In this document: piece after piece, positions 24,973 to 33,727 of the stretch | Layout: each line of letters begins with the position of its first letter | How positions within the stretch are numbered: the first letter of the stretch is position 1 | Source: Chitinophagales bacterium | GTDB lineage: Bacteria > Bacteroidota > Bacteroidia > Chitinophagales > JADIYW01 | NCBI GenBank assembly: GCA_019694955.1 | Contig: JAIBAX010000005.1 | Coordinates: 95,053-159,052, forward strand | DNA: 64,000 bases | Reading direction: 5' to 3' | Made by a program: the position numbers and the translations under genes | Notes under the pieces: generated by a model | What the model saw: only the letters and a program-made list of their open reading frames with translations | Told to the model about the DNA's origin: nothing | Databases searched by the model: none

Positions 24973-25746
24973 ATGACCAATAGAATACAACAACTTTTTA
25001 AGCAAAAAGAAAACAACATATTAAGTGTGTTCATTACAGCAGGCTATCCTACTGTAGAGGCACTACCCGAAATACTAAAAGCTTTACAAAGTAATGGCGT
25101 CGACATGGTAGAAATCGGTATGCCTTTCTCTGATCCAACCGCAGACGGACCTGTAATCCAGCATTCCAATACTATTGCCATCAACAATGGCATGACGATA
25201 AAATTGCTCTTTGAGCAACTAAAAGACATCCGCAAAGACATACATATACCTTTGGTATTAATGGGATATATCAATCCTGCTTTGCAATTTGGCTTTGACA
25301 ATTTCTTGGCATCCGCAAAGGATTGTGGTATAGATGGTGTAATCATCCCGGATTTACCGATGTATGAATATGAGCATATTTATGGGAATTTGTTTAAAAA
25401 GCATGATTTACAAAACATCTTCCTCATCACCCCGCAAACATCCAATGAGCGCATTCAAAAAATTGATCAAATCTCGAATAGCTTCATATATGTCGTATCA
25501 ACACACGCTATTACAGGAGCTAATATTGATTTAGAAGCGCAACAAGTGGCCTATTTTGATAGAATAAAAACCTTGAATTTACGAAATCCAACTGTAATCG
25601 GATTTGGCATAAAAGACAAAGACACCTTAGCGTTTGCCCATAAAAATGCAAATGGTGCCATAATCGGCAGTGCATTTGTGAAAGTATTAGAAAACCGACA
25701 GAATATTTCCGAAACGGTTGCCGACTTCATCCAACAATTACAGTAA
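24973..25746 (+). CDS. trpA: Tryptophan synthase alpha chain
   Basis: The 257-residue TIM-barrel shows FITAGYP, VEIGMPFSDPTADGPVIQ (catalytic Glu and Asp), LMGYINPALQFG and DGVIIPDLPMYE. It cleaves indole-3-glycerol phosphate and passes indole to TrpB through a tunnel. The gene follows trpB by 14 bases. Its stop (TAA at 25744-25746) lies one base before the hisH start, so the Trp and His gene series are joined here. Confidence 0.97.
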   Translation: MTNRIQQLFKQKENNILSVFITAGYPTVEALPEILKALQSNGVDMVEIGMPFSDPTADGPVIQHSNTIAINNGMTIKLLFEQLKDIRKDIHIPLVLMGYINPALQFGFDNFLASAKDCGIDGVIIPDLPMYEYEHIYGNLFKKHDLQNIFLITPQTSNERIQKIDQISNSFIYVVSTHAITGANIDLEAQQVAYFDRIKTLNLRNPTVIGFGIKDKDTLAFAHKNANGAIIGSAFVKVLENRQNISETVADFIQQLQ

Positions 25747-25747
25747 T

Positions 25748-26344
25748 ATGAATGTCGTTATCATACAATACAATGCCGGAAACACCTGTAGTGTTGAAAA
25801 TGCACTACATCGCTTAGGTGTTTCGCCCATCATCAGCGATGACATGGACACCATTATCGGTGCAGACAAAATTATCTTTCCCGGCGTTGGTCATGCGGAG
25901 TCGGCAATGCGATATTTAAGAGAAAGGAAGCTCGATACAGTAATAAAGAACCTACAACAACCCTTTTTAGGGATTTGCTTAGGGCAGCAATTGATGTGCG
26001 CGCATAGCGAAGAAGGCGATACCGATTGTTTGGGCATATTTCCTGTTACCGTCAAAAAATTCCCTGATAATCAACAAGGTTTAAAGATTCCTCAAATAGG
26101 TTGGAATGCCTTGCAAGGATTAAAATCTCCATTATTTAAGGATATCGATGAGAATAGTTACGTGTACTTTGTCCATTCATACTACTGCGCATTGAGTGAA
26201 TATACCATTGCAACAACAGATTATATACTTCCTTTCTCTGCTGCCATTCAAAAAGAAAATTTCTACGCCACACAATTCCACCCCGAAAAAAGTGCAGATA
26301 TCGGTGCAAAGGTATTGGAGAATTTCTTAGTGGCCAAATTTTAA
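25748..26344 (+). CDS. hisH: Imidazole glycerol phosphate synthase, glutaminase subunit
   Basis: The 198-residue class I amidotransferase starts MNVVIIQYNAGNTCSVENAL at 25748. An earlier in-frame ATG at 25718 lies in trpA. It has FPGVGHAESAM, the nucleophile in FLGICLGQQLMC, and the His-Glu pair in ATQFHPEKSADIG. It supplies ammonia to HisF. No hisF is found in this window. It starts one base after trpA ends and is likely in the same transcript. Confidence 0.95.
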   Translation: MNVVIIQYNAGNTCSVENALHRLGVSPIISDDMDTIIGADKIIFPGVGHAESAMRYLRERKLDTVIKNLQQPFLGICLGQQLMCAHSEEGDTDCLGIFPVTVKKFPDNQQGLKIPQIGWNALQGLKSPLFKDIDENSYVYFVHSYYCALSEYTIATTDYILPFSAAIQKENFYATQFHPEKSADIGAKVLENFLVAKF

Positions 26345-26426
26345 ATGTTAAATTTTAAATTTTTCATTAAATGATTCGTGGAATTTTGCTTAAAAATGTA
26401 TCTATATATAATAAAGAATATACATT

Positions 26427-26792
26427 ATGGAAAAGAAAAATTTAATCGCAGAATTATCATTTGAGTTTGCTGTTGAAATCATCCAACTCTCACAGAGTCT
26501 TATTTATGAAAAAAATTATATTATTGCCAAACAGGTTTTAAGATCTGGCACAAGTATTGGCGCAAACATTGAAGAATCTACTGCAGCAATTTCAAAAAAA
26601 GAATTTATTGCAAAAATGTCGATTTCATCAAAGGAAGCCCGAGAAACACGCTATTGGTTAAGACTTTTAAGAGAAAGCACCATAACAAAAATTGATGTAC
26701 ATGATTTATTATCAAAAATTGAAAAAATTATTAGGATTATAACAAAGATTATTATTACAGCCTCAAAAAACCAAAATAACTCAAAATTGTGA
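26427..26792 (+). CDS. Four-helix-bundle protein of the 23S rRNA intervening-sequence (S23) family
   Basis: The 121-residue protein has the hallmark pattern AKQVLRSGTSIGANIEESTAA and AKMSISSKEARETRYWLRLLRES. Members form a helical bundle and, in some bacteria, are encoded in an intervening sequence within 23S rRNA genes. In Bacteroidota stand-alone copies are common and their role is unknown. Here it lies between hisH and hisA, with 82 and 98 bases of AT-rich spacer on each side. It is the sort of gene that moves as an insert, and nothing ties it to histidine. Confidence 0.9.
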   Translation: MEKKNLIAELSFEFAVEIIQLSQSLIYEKNYIIAKQVLRSGTSIGANIEESTAAISKKEFIAKMSISSKEARETRYWLRLLRESTITKIDVHDLLSKIEKIIRIITKIIITASKNQNNSKL

Positions 26793-26890
26793 AAACAGTA
26801 TTTATTGTCAAGGTAGAAAACCTACTATTGCCTGCATTTAGGTAGAAATGAATCTATAATCTAACATTCAACATTTACAATATAATAAAA

Positions 26891-27607
26891 ATGAACATCA
26901 TACCAGCCATCGACCTCATCAACGCAGAATGTGTGCGACTCACAAAAGGCGATTATGACACCAAAAAAGTGTATCAAACCGACCCGTTGGCGCAGGCGAA
27001 AATCTTTGAAGATGCCGGTATTACACATTTACATCTTGTTGATTTAGATGGTGCTAAAAAAGGTGAAGTCGTCAACTGGAAGGTACTGGAGGTTATCGCA
27101 ACAAATACAAAATTATCCATCGATTTTTCCGGTGGCATCAAAACAAAAGAGCAAGCACAAAAAGCTTTCGATTGTGGCGCAGGTGCTATCACCATTGGAA
27201 GTTTAGCCGTTAAAAATCGCGATGAGTTTAGTAGTTGGCTACCGGATTTTGGAGACAAAATCATTCTTGGTGCCGATGTAAAAAATCATCATATTGCTAC
27301 CCACGGTTGGTTAGAGGCTGATGGTCCTCATATTATGGATTTTATTGGCAGCTATCTTCCATTGGGTATTCAGCAAGTCATGTGTACGGATATTTCCAAA
27401 GACGGCATGTTACAAGGCCCCTCTATTGAACTTTACAAAAGTATTATAGCAAAATTTCCCTCGATAAAACTTATTGCCAGCGGAGGTATCAGTAACATGG
27501 CAGATGTTTATGAATTAAAGAAAATAGGTTGTCATGCCGCTATTATTGGAAAGGCATATTATGAGGGCAGAATACATATAGACGAAATGGTTGATTTTAT
27601 CAAATAA
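26891..27607 (+). CDS. hisA: Phosphoribosylformimino-AICAR-phosphate isomerase
   Basis: The 238-residue TIM-barrel starts MNIIPAIDLINAECVRLTKGDY with the catalytic Asp8. It has LHLVDLDGAKKGE, IDFSGGIKTKEQ, GADVKNHHIATHGW and TDISKDGMLQGPS with IASGGISN. It isomerises ProFAR to PRFAR in histidine synthesis. It is separated from hisH by the S23-family gene. It follows that series, and a small ORF and hisG come next. Confidence 0.95.
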   Translation: MNIIPAIDLINAECVRLTKGDYDTKKVYQTDPLAQAKIFEDAGITHLHLVDLDGAKKGEVVNWKVLEVIATNTKLSIDFSGGIKTKEQAQKAFDCGAGAITIGSLAVKNRDEFSSWLPDFGDKIILGADVKNHHIATHGWLEADGPHIMDFIGSYLPLGIQQVMCTDISKDGMLQGPSIELYKSIIAKFPSIKLIASGGISNMADVYELKKIGCHAAIIGKAYYEGRIHIDEMVDFIK

Positions 27608-27658
27608 AAAATAATACATTTTTCTTACCAATAAAGGATATTTCTATAATTTTACCTT

Positions 27659-27832
27659 ATGAATCAGGATAAGAATACGGACAATATCAATGTCAAAGAC
27701 CTTGATAATAATGAGAATAAATATCTTATCGAAGGATTAAAGAGAACCTATAAAGAACGTTTTCTCTTTTTAACCAATCTTATCAAAATACAAAACACCT
27801 TGAAAAAGGCCAAAATAACCCATAAAAAATAA
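27659..27832 (+). CDS. Small ORF, 57 residues
   Basis: The ORF starts MNQDKNTDNINVKDLDNNEN and continues with KYLIEGLKRTYKERFLFLTN and a Lys-rich end (KKAKITHKK). It has no signal or membrane segment. An acidic/polar first part, a helical middle with two Phe/Leu clusters, and a terminal KAKITHK pattern look like a genuine small protein family that recurs in Bacteroidota, but I recall that pattern only loosely and cannot name it. It is 51 bases after hisA. The following 260-base gap to hisG shows no gene; it contains AT-rich sequence with a weak repeat-like stretch at 27937-27985. Confidence 0.5.
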   Translation: MNQDKNTDNINVKDLDNNENKYLIEGLKRTYKERFLFLTNLIKIQNTLKKAKITHKK

Positions 27833-28055
27833 ATTTAAGAAGATGGTTAAGCAATATTAAACCCAGATTACACATTTAGATAAGTACAGTTCATTTTTAT
27901 TTATGCTTTTCTCCGGCTACAATGGTCTGTTGTTGTTCGTTAACTGTGGACAAATAAGGTAATAGCCTACTAATATTCAAATGTATCGTATTTTCTTCTA
28001 CTATTGAATTTCAGTTAAAACAAATATTAACAAATCCTCATTAATAATCTTTACA

Positions 28056-28094
28056 ATTCCAACTAAAAGAAGAAAATTCTATTTTTGTTGGAAT
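28056..28094 (+). promoter_or_regulatory. Promoter and inverted repeat at the hisG start
   Basis: TATTTTTG at 28080-28087 matches TAnnTTTG and ends five bases before the hisG ATG, so the mRNA may be almost leaderless. ATTCCAAC (28056-28063) and GTTGGAAT (28087-28094) are perfect inverted repeats flanking this element, with the second half reaching the ATG. They could be an operator. There is no His-codon-rich leader peptide visible. Confidence 0.45.
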
Positions 28095-28950
28095 GGAGAA
28101 ATTGCGTTTAGCCGTACAAAAAAGTGGCAGACTTTCAGAGAAATCATTGGATTTAGTGAAAGAATGTGGCATCAGCTATGCCAGTGGCACAGGCAAATTA
28201 TTAGCCTCTTGTTACAATTTCCCAATGGAAATTTTATTCCTACGGGATGATGACATCCCCGGCTATGTAGAAGATGGTGTTGCGGACATTGGCTTCGTCG
28301 GTGAAAATGTTCTGATTGAATCTGGAAGGAAAGTTAAAACCATTGAAAGAATGGGGTTCGGAAGATGTCGCTTATCCATAGCCATACCCAGAAGTCAAGA
28401 ATACAATGGCATTGAAGACCTACAAAACAAGTCTATTGCCACCTCCTACCCACATATTTTAGGCAAGTTTCTAAAAGAAAAAGGTGTAAAAGCGGACATC
28501 CACGAAATCAGTGGTTCTGTAGAAATTGCGCCTGGAATTGGACTGGCGGATGCCATTTGCGACATCGTTAGCACGGGCAGCACCTTACTCAGCAACGGAT
28601 TGAAAGAAGTGGAATCCGTATTCACGTCCGAAGCCGTACTCATCGGTCACAAGGGAATTTCCGCTGAAAAGCAACATCTTTTAGAGAAGCTTCTTTTCCG
28701 TTTAGCTTCTGTAAAAAGGGCAAAGAACAACAAATATATCATGCTGAACGCACCCAACAAATCCCTACAAAAAATCATTGCCTTGCTGCCGGGAATCAAC
28801 AGCCCGACAGTACAATCTTTGGCTACTGAAGGATGGAGTTCTGTACATTCCGTCATCAACGAGGATGATTTTTGGGAAAAAATCGAAGCCCTTAAAAAAG
28901 CAGGTGCCGAAGGAATTTTAGTGATGCCCATAGATAACCTGATATTATAA
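28093..28950 (+). CDS. hisG: ATP phosphoribosyltransferase, long form
   Basis: The 285-residue protein has the catalytic part (MEKLRLAVQKSGRLSEKS, LRDDDIPGYVEDGVADIGFVGENV, SGSVEIAPGIGLADAICDIVSTGSTL, the last as the PRPP site) and a C-terminal region (about 210-285, GINSPTVQSLATEGWSSVHSVIN) that matches the regulatory domain of long-form HisG. Such enzymes are inhibited by histidine and do not need HisZ. It is the first step of histidine synthesis. The TAA overlaps the hisD start as TAATG. Confidence 0.95.
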   Translation: MEKLRLAVQKSGRLSEKSLDLVKECGISYASGTGKLLASCYNFPMEILFLRDDDIPGYVEDGVADIGFVGENVLIESGRKVKTIERMGFGRCRLSIAIPRSQEYNGIEDLQNKSIATSYPHILGKFLKEKGVKADIHEISGSVEIAPGIGLADAICDIVSTGSTLLSNGLKEVESVFTSEAVLIGHKGISAEKQHLLEKLLFRLASVKRAKNNKYIMLNAPNKSLQKIIALLPGINSPTVQSLATEGWSSVHSVINEDDFWEKIEALKKAGAEGILVMPIDNLIL

Positions 28951-30236
28951 TGCTAAAGATTTTCGAAGAACCGGATTTTTCTATTTGGCATACATTAGCT
29001 GAACGACCTTCGCAATCAACGGTAGCCATTGAAGCGAGTGTGCGACCTATCATTGATGCCATTATTAAAGACGGAGATAAGGCATTGAGGACATTCACAG
29101 AAAAATTTGATGGCTTTTTCCCAAAAGAATTACAAGTAACAGAAAAGGAATTTGTAACTGCCGAAAACCAAATAGCCACGGACTTAAAAGAAGCTATTCT
29201 TCAAGCCAAAAGCAATATTGAAAAATTCCATGTCAGCCAAAAAGAAGACAAACCTGCAATCGAAACGATGGAAGGTGTCACTTGTTGGCGGAAATCACTT
29301 CCCATAGATAAAGTTGGTCTATATATTCCATCAGGTACCGCTCCTTTATTTTCAACGGTGTTGATGTTAGCGATTCCGGCAAATATTGCCGGCTGCAAAG
29401 AAATCTTGCTTTGCTCGCCACCAGACAAATCTGGGAACATCCATCCTGCCATATTATTTGCTGCAAAATGCTGTGGTGTAACAAAAATTATCAAAGCTGG
29501 TGGTGCGCAAGCCATCGCAGCGATGGCTTTTGGTACGGCAACCATCCCTAAAGTAGACAAAATTTTTGGCCCCGGCAATCAATATGTTACCGTTGCCAAG
29601 CAGTTGGTACAACAAATGGGCGTTGCCATTGACATGCCCGCAGGACCTTCTGAAGTGTTAGTAATTGCTGACGATTCTTCCGTGCCTGCCTTTGTTGCAG
29701 CTGATTTGCTTTCACAAGCGGAGCATGGTGCTGACAGTCAAGTTATCCTAGTTGCCAAAAACATTTCCATCGTAGATGCGGTAATAAATGAAATAAACAT
29801 TCAACTACAAAATTTGCCACGAAATGCCATGGCAACACAAGCACTCAGTCATAGCAAGGCATTTGTTTTCTCAGATCTTCTTGGAACGGGCATGCAGTTT
29901 TCCAATTTTTATGCTCCGGAGCATTTAATCCTTAGTATCAACCATCCGGAAAATTATGCGGAGAAAGTGGTGAATGCAGGATCGGTATTTCTTGGTCACT
30001 ATACGCCGGAGTCTGCTGGCGACTATGCTTCCGGCACCAACCACACCTTACCTACCAATGGTTACGCACGTGCTTATAGTGGTGTTTCTTTGGATAGTTT
30101 TATAAAAAAAATTACCTTTCAGCAAATTTCAAAGTCAGGCTTATTAACTTTAGGACCTGTAATTGAAAAAATGGCAGAAGCAGAAATGCTAGATGCGCAT
30201 AAATATGCTGTAACAGTTAGATTAAATACATTATGA
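28950..30236 (+). CDS. hisD: Histidinol dehydrogenase
   Basis: This 428-residue enzyme oxidises histidinol to histidine in two NAD steps. It has GLYIPSGTAPLFSTVLMLAIPA, KIFGPGNQYVTVAK, DMPAGPSEVLVIAD, LLSQAEHGADSQ and YAPEHLILS plus the zinc-ligand His in SAGDYASGTNHTLPTNG. The TAATG overlap with hisG and the ATGA overlap with hisC show a tightly coupled operon. Length is normal. Confidence 0.97.
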   Translation: MLKIFEEPDFSIWHTLAERPSQSTVAIEASVRPIIDAIIKDGDKALRTFTEKFDGFFPKELQVTEKEFVTAENQIATDLKEAILQAKSNIEKFHVSQKEDKPAIETMEGVTCWRKSLPIDKVGLYIPSGTAPLFSTVLMLAIPANIAGCKEILLCSPPDKSGNIHPAILFAAKCCGVTKIIKAGGAQAIAAMAFGTATIPKVDKIFGPGNQYVTVAKQLVQQMGVAIDMPAGPSEVLVIADDSSVPAFVAADLLSQAEHGADSQVILVAKNISIVDAVINEINIQLQNLPRNAMATQALSHSKAFVFSDLLGTGMQFSNFYAPEHLILSINHPENYAEKVVNAGSVFLGHYTPESAGDYASGTNHTLPTNGYARAYSGVSLDSFIKKITFQQISKSGLLTLGPVIEKMAEAEMLDAHKYAVTVRLNTL

Positions 30237-31288
30237 GCGGATTCGATTTCAATAAAATTCTACGTCCCCACTTGAGGGATTTTCAGGCTTACTCCTCCGC
30301 AAGGACAGAATTCAGGGGTAAAGCCGAGGTATTCTTAGATGCAAATGAAAATCCTTATCAGTCGGTAGGTGGTGGATATTTCAACAGATATCCCGACTCG
30401 TCTAATTTTGCTGTGCGAAGCAAAATCGCAGAATACAGAAAAGTAAGCGTTGACAATGTGGTGGTCGCAAACGGCAGTGATGAATTGATAGATTTACTAG
30501 TACGTGCTTTTTGCGATCCGGGTAAAGACAAAATACTCATTTGTCCTCCGACTTATCCCATGTTTAAAACAACTGCTGTTCTCAACAATGTTGGAGTTAC
30601 GGAGATTCCGCTTAACACAAAGTTTCAGTTAGATACAGCGCAAATTTTTGAAGCGATTGATGAAAACACCAAGCTGATATTTATTAACTCTCCCAATAAT
30701 CCTACGGGAAATTTAATACATTCTGATGACATTAAGTTATTGTTGAATGGATTTCATGGGCTGATAGTTATCGATGAAGCCTATATCGATTTTGCAGATA
30801 CAAATTCATGGATAAACTTGATTGACCATTATCCCAATCTTTACGTAATCCAAACGATGTCAAAAGCGTGGGGAATGGCAGGTTTACGTCTTGGTTTGGG
30901 CTTCGGTAGCACAGATGTTTCCGGAATACTTCAAAAAATTAAACCCCCTTATAACATAAATAGCGTTTCCAATAATTGGGCGATTAAAGCGTTTGATCTT
31001 ATTGGAGAAAAGTATCAAATGGTAGAATTGATGCGTTCAGAGCGATTAAAACTACAACAAACTTTAAGAGAGCTGCCATTCGTGGAAAAAGTATATGATT
31101 CTGACGCTAATTTTGTTCTGGTAAAGGTAAAAAATGCCGATAAGTTGTATAATTTCTTGCTAAACCAGGGGATTGTAGTTAGAAATAGAAGCAAATTGCC
31201 TTTGTGCGAAAACTCCTTGCGTATATGTGTTGGCAACTCTGAAGAGAACAGAAAATTATTTAAAGCACTCAGGGAATACAAGGATTAA
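30233..31288 (+). CDS. hisC: Histidinol-phosphate aminotransferase
   Basis: The 351-residue PLP enzyme shows [61 protein letters not shown] and [19 protein letters not shown], where the Lys in TMSKAW binds PLP. It transfers an amino group from glutamate to imidazole-acetol phosphate. ATGA overlap with hisD and TAATG overlap with hisB. Confidence 0.96.
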   Translation: MSGFDFNKILRPHLRDFQAYSSARTEFRGKAEVFLDANENPYQSVGGGYFNRYPDSSNFAVRSKIAEYRKVSVDNVVVANGSDELIDLLVRAFCDPGKDKILICPPTYPMFKTTAVLNNVGVTEIPLNTKFQLDTAQIFEAIDENTKLIFINSPNNPTGNLIHSDDIKLLLNGFHGLIVIDEAYIDFADTNSWINLIDHYPNLYVIQTMSKAWGMAGLRLGLGFGSTDVSGILQKIKPPYNINSVSNNWAIKAFDLIGEKYQMVELMRSERLKLQQTLRELPFVEKVYDSDANFVLVKVKNADKLYNFLLNQGIVVRNRSKLPLCENSLRICVGNSEENRKLFKALREYKD

Positions 31289-32412
31289 TGCAAAAGATAC
31301 TGTTCATAGACAGAGATGGTACCATTATCCAAGAACCGGATAATTTGCAAATTGACACCTTCGAAAAATTGTCATTCCTTCCCGGTGCCATCACTTTTCT
31401 GCGAAAAATTGTAGAAGAACTTGATTATTCATTAGTAATGGTCACCAATCAGGATGGAATGGGAACGGTAATATTTCCCGAAGAGCGTTTCTGGCCACCA
31501 CATAACAAGATGTTAGAAATCTTGGAAAATGAAAACATCACTTTCAAGGAGATATGCATCGACCGTTCATTTGCTGTGGATAATCTACCCACCAGAAAAC
31601 CGAACACCGGAATGCTGACCCATTACTTCACCAATGGCACAGACCTCCAACATTCTTTTGTTATAGGCGACCGACTGACAGATGTTCAGTTAGCTAAGAA
31701 TTTAGGTGCAAAAGGTATTTTAATCGGCAGAAGTAAAGATACAAGCGATGATGATAAACTCGACAGTGCCGGATTGAAAGACAGTTTAGCTTTGGCAACG
31801 GATAATTGGGAAAGTATCTATAATTTCCTAAAATACCCGCCCCGAAAAATCAGCCACCACCGCAAGACGAACGAGACCGATATCTATATCGAATTAAACC
31901 TCGATGGAACTGGAAACTGTACCATTCATACAGGATTAGGCTTCTTTGATCACATGTTAGAGCAATTAGGGAAGCATTCCGGTTGCGACTTAACCATTCA
32001 GGTGAAAGGAGATTTACACATTGATGAACACCATACGATTGAAGACACTGCTTTGGCATTGGGAGAAGCATATTCATTAGCATTAGGCGACAAAAGAGGG
32101 ATTGCCAGATATGGTTTTTTACTCCCCATGGACGATGTGCTGGCACAAGTAGCACTCGATTTCAGTGGTCGTCCTTGGTTGGTTTGGGAAGCAACATTTA
32201 TTAGGGAAAAAGTCGGCGACATGCCCACCGAAATGTTTTACCACTTTTGGAAATCCTTTAGCGATGTCGCCAAATGTAACTTAAATATACAAGTGGACGG
32301 TACCAATGAACACCATAAAATTGAATCTATCTTTAAAGCAGTAGCAAAAAGTATTAAAATGGCCGTAAAACGAAGCGGCAACGCATTACCCACAACAAAA
32401 GGAAAATTATAA
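31288..32412 (+). CDS. hisB: Bifunctional histidinol-phosphatase / imidazoleglycerol-phosphate dehydratase
   Basis: The 374-residue protein is a fusion. The N-terminal part (about 1-165) is a HAD-type phosphatase, with FIDRDGTII and [20 protein letters not shown]. The C-terminal part (about 180-374) is the dehydratase, with [43 protein letters not shown] and [20 protein letters not shown]. It catalyses steps 7 and 9 of histidine synthesis. It ends the hisGDCB group. hisF, hisI and hisE are absent from the visible series. Confidence 0.96.
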   Translation: MQKILFIDRDGTIIQEPDNLQIDTFEKLSFLPGAITFLRKIVEELDYSLVMVTNQDGMGTVIFPEERFWPPHNKMLEILENENITFKEICIDRSFAVDNLPTRKPNTGMLTHYFTNGTDLQHSFVIGDRLTDVQLAKNLGAKGILIGRSKDTSDDDKLDSAGLKDSLALATDNWESIYNFLKYPPRKISHHRKTNETDIYIELNLDGTGNCTIHTGLGFFDHMLEQLGKHSGCDLTIQVKGDLHIDEHHTIEDTALALGEAYSLALGDKRGIARYGFLLPMDDVLAQVALDFSGRPWLVWEATFIREKVGDMPTEMFYHFWKSFSDVAKCNLNIQVDGTNEHHKIESIFKAVAKSIKMAVKRSGNALPTTKGKL

Positions 32413-32421
32413 AGTATAATT

Positions 32422-32868
32422 ATGAAAAAATTATTGATTTATCTCGGATTTTTAAGCGCATTATTCTCTTGTAAAAAAGAAGACCAAGCTACAATAGATG
32501 AAAATATCATCAAGCAATACATTTCTGACAACAGTCTGAATGCTTCAAGGACGGAATCCGGCGTTTATTATGTTATCGCTGATACAGGAATAGGCGTAAA
32601 TCCCGCTATTAACTCAACCGTTAAGGTGTATTATGCAGGTTATTTAACCAACGGCAATGTTTTTGACAACACCACGCCCGGAAGCCCGGCTACCTTTAAT
32701 TTAGGCTTAACTATTCAAGGTTGGAAAGATGGATTGCCCAAGATTAAGGAAGGTGGTAAGATTAAACTCATCATTCCTTCTGCTTTAGGATATGGCTCTC
32801 AGTCATATGGCAGCATCCCCAAAAACTCGGTTTTGGTATTTGATATCGAATTACTGGATGTGCTGTAA
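32422..32868 (+). CDS. FKBP-type peptidyl-prolyl isomerase lipoprotein
   Basis: The 148-residue product has a lipoprotein signal, MKKLLIYLGFLSALFSCKKE (lipobox LFSC). The FKBP domain covers about residues 40-148: STVKVYYAGYLTNGNVFDNT, GLTIQGWKDGLPKIKEGGKIKLIIPSALGYG and SVLVFDIELLDVL. It should fold exported proteins at the envelope. It is nine bases past hisB but functionally unrelated; co-transcription is likely. Confidence 0.9.
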   Translation: MKKLLIYLGFLSALFSCKKEDQATIDENIIKQYISDNSLNASRTESGVYYVIADTGIGVNPAINSTVKVYYAGYLTNGNVFDNTTPGSPATFNLGLTIQGWKDGLPKIKEGGKIKLIIPSALGYGSQSYGSIPKNSVLVFDIELLDVL

Positions 32869-32892
32869 ATGCGGTTAATCGCATTTTACAGC
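32862..32892. terminator. Hairpin between convergent genes
   Basis: GCTGTAAATGCG (32862-32873) and CGCATTTTACAGC (32880-32892) pair with one bulged base around a six-base loop. It covers the stop of the FKBP gene and the end of the minus-strand gene at 32886. No T-run follows, so its strength as a terminator is uncertain. Confidence 0.5.
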
Positions 32893-33293
32893 GCCCTTAT
32901 TCTATTATTCTTCGCATCGTGTGTTAACTCCACCAAGCCAAGTGCTTCCATTAACGGTGGTATATAAACGCCAAATCTTCCGCGTAGTCCCTTCTTCAAA
33001 CCGTACCACCCACCAATAGGATTGTTCTCTGACCTTCCCCAAGCTTCGATAGTGCCTTCTTTCGCTGGCTTTTGCTCATCTGCACCACCTAAATCCATCC
33101 AATCACCGTGCTTTTTTAGCATTTGCAACAAATCGTCTATACACCTTACATCGTAATGCAATACCGTTTTACCAACTGTACATACTAACACCTGCACCCC
33201 TTCCTTATTCGCATCTAAATGCATCGTGTATTCCGATGTATTGGGGGGAGTCATTAACTGCATTGGACTTTCTTTGGAGCCTATATTATACAT
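32886..33293 (-). CDS. Conserved protein of unknown function, 135 residues
   Basis: The protein begins MYNIGSKESPMQLMTPPNTS. Its core (VLVCTVGKTVLHYDVRCIDDLLQMLKKHGDWMDLGGADE, then EGTIEAWGRSENNPIGGWYGLKKGLRGRFGVYIPPLMEALGLVELTHDAKNNRIRAL) looks like a highly conserved small family (I think DUF6855, from memory), with an almost invariant Gly-Trp-Tyr-Gly-Leu-rich patch. No signal or membrane segment. Function is unknown. It converges on the FKBP lipoprotein gene. Confidence 0.7.
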   Translation of the reverse strand: MYNIGSKESPMQLMTPPNTSEYTMHLDANKEGVQVLVCTVGKTVLHYDVRCIDDLLQMLKKHGDWMDLGGADEQKPAKEGTIEAWGRSENNPIGGWYGLKKGLRGRFGVYIPPLMEALGLVELTHDAKNNRIRAL

Positions 33294-33415
33294 ATAAAAA
33301 AATTTAATTTTATTTCGATTGTTTGTTTTGTTGCTCTTCTCTCTACCTGATTGTCTGCTAGTTGTGCGTTGATTTTACCATAATTGCTATAAACTCAATT
33401 CCCTATCGCAGTCAG

Positions 33416-33727
33416 TTATTTTATCATAATTGAACCTTTCATAATATGATATTTTTCTGTTTGATGCCATTTTGCATTTTCATCCTGATAAATAATTCCT
33501 GCCTTTTCTAAAGTTTCGACAGCTAAACTCATGGCATCTTCAAAATGCTCTAAGTTATCTTGCCATTTTTTTAAAGCAACATCAATTGGGTCACTCATAA
33601 GAAAATCGTTTTTATTCCAATCACAAATAACATCTTCATTTTCAATCCAAATATCAACCCAAGTTTTGATTTTTCCATCTTGAATTAAAACTGACTCTTT
33701 TTCGTATTTAATTGCTTTCATTATCAA
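33416..33727 (-). CDS. Small third gene of the candidate restriction locus
   Basis: The 103-residue product starts MIMKAIKYEKESVLIQDGKI. Its ATG overlaps the stop of the 1313-residue gene as ATGA (33724-33727), so it is translationally coupled to it. The content is rich in charged residues and Trp, with no signal or membrane segment, and no family I recognise. A regulatory, accessory or immunity-like role in the system is possible. Nothing follows it in the operon; the next gene lies beyond a 122-base gap. Confidence 0.6.
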   Translation of the reverse strand: MIMKAIKYEKESVLIQDGKIKTWVDIWIENEDVICDWNKNDFLMSDPIDVALKKWQDNLEHFEDAMSLAVETLEKAGIIYQDENAKWHQTEKYHIMKGSIMIK

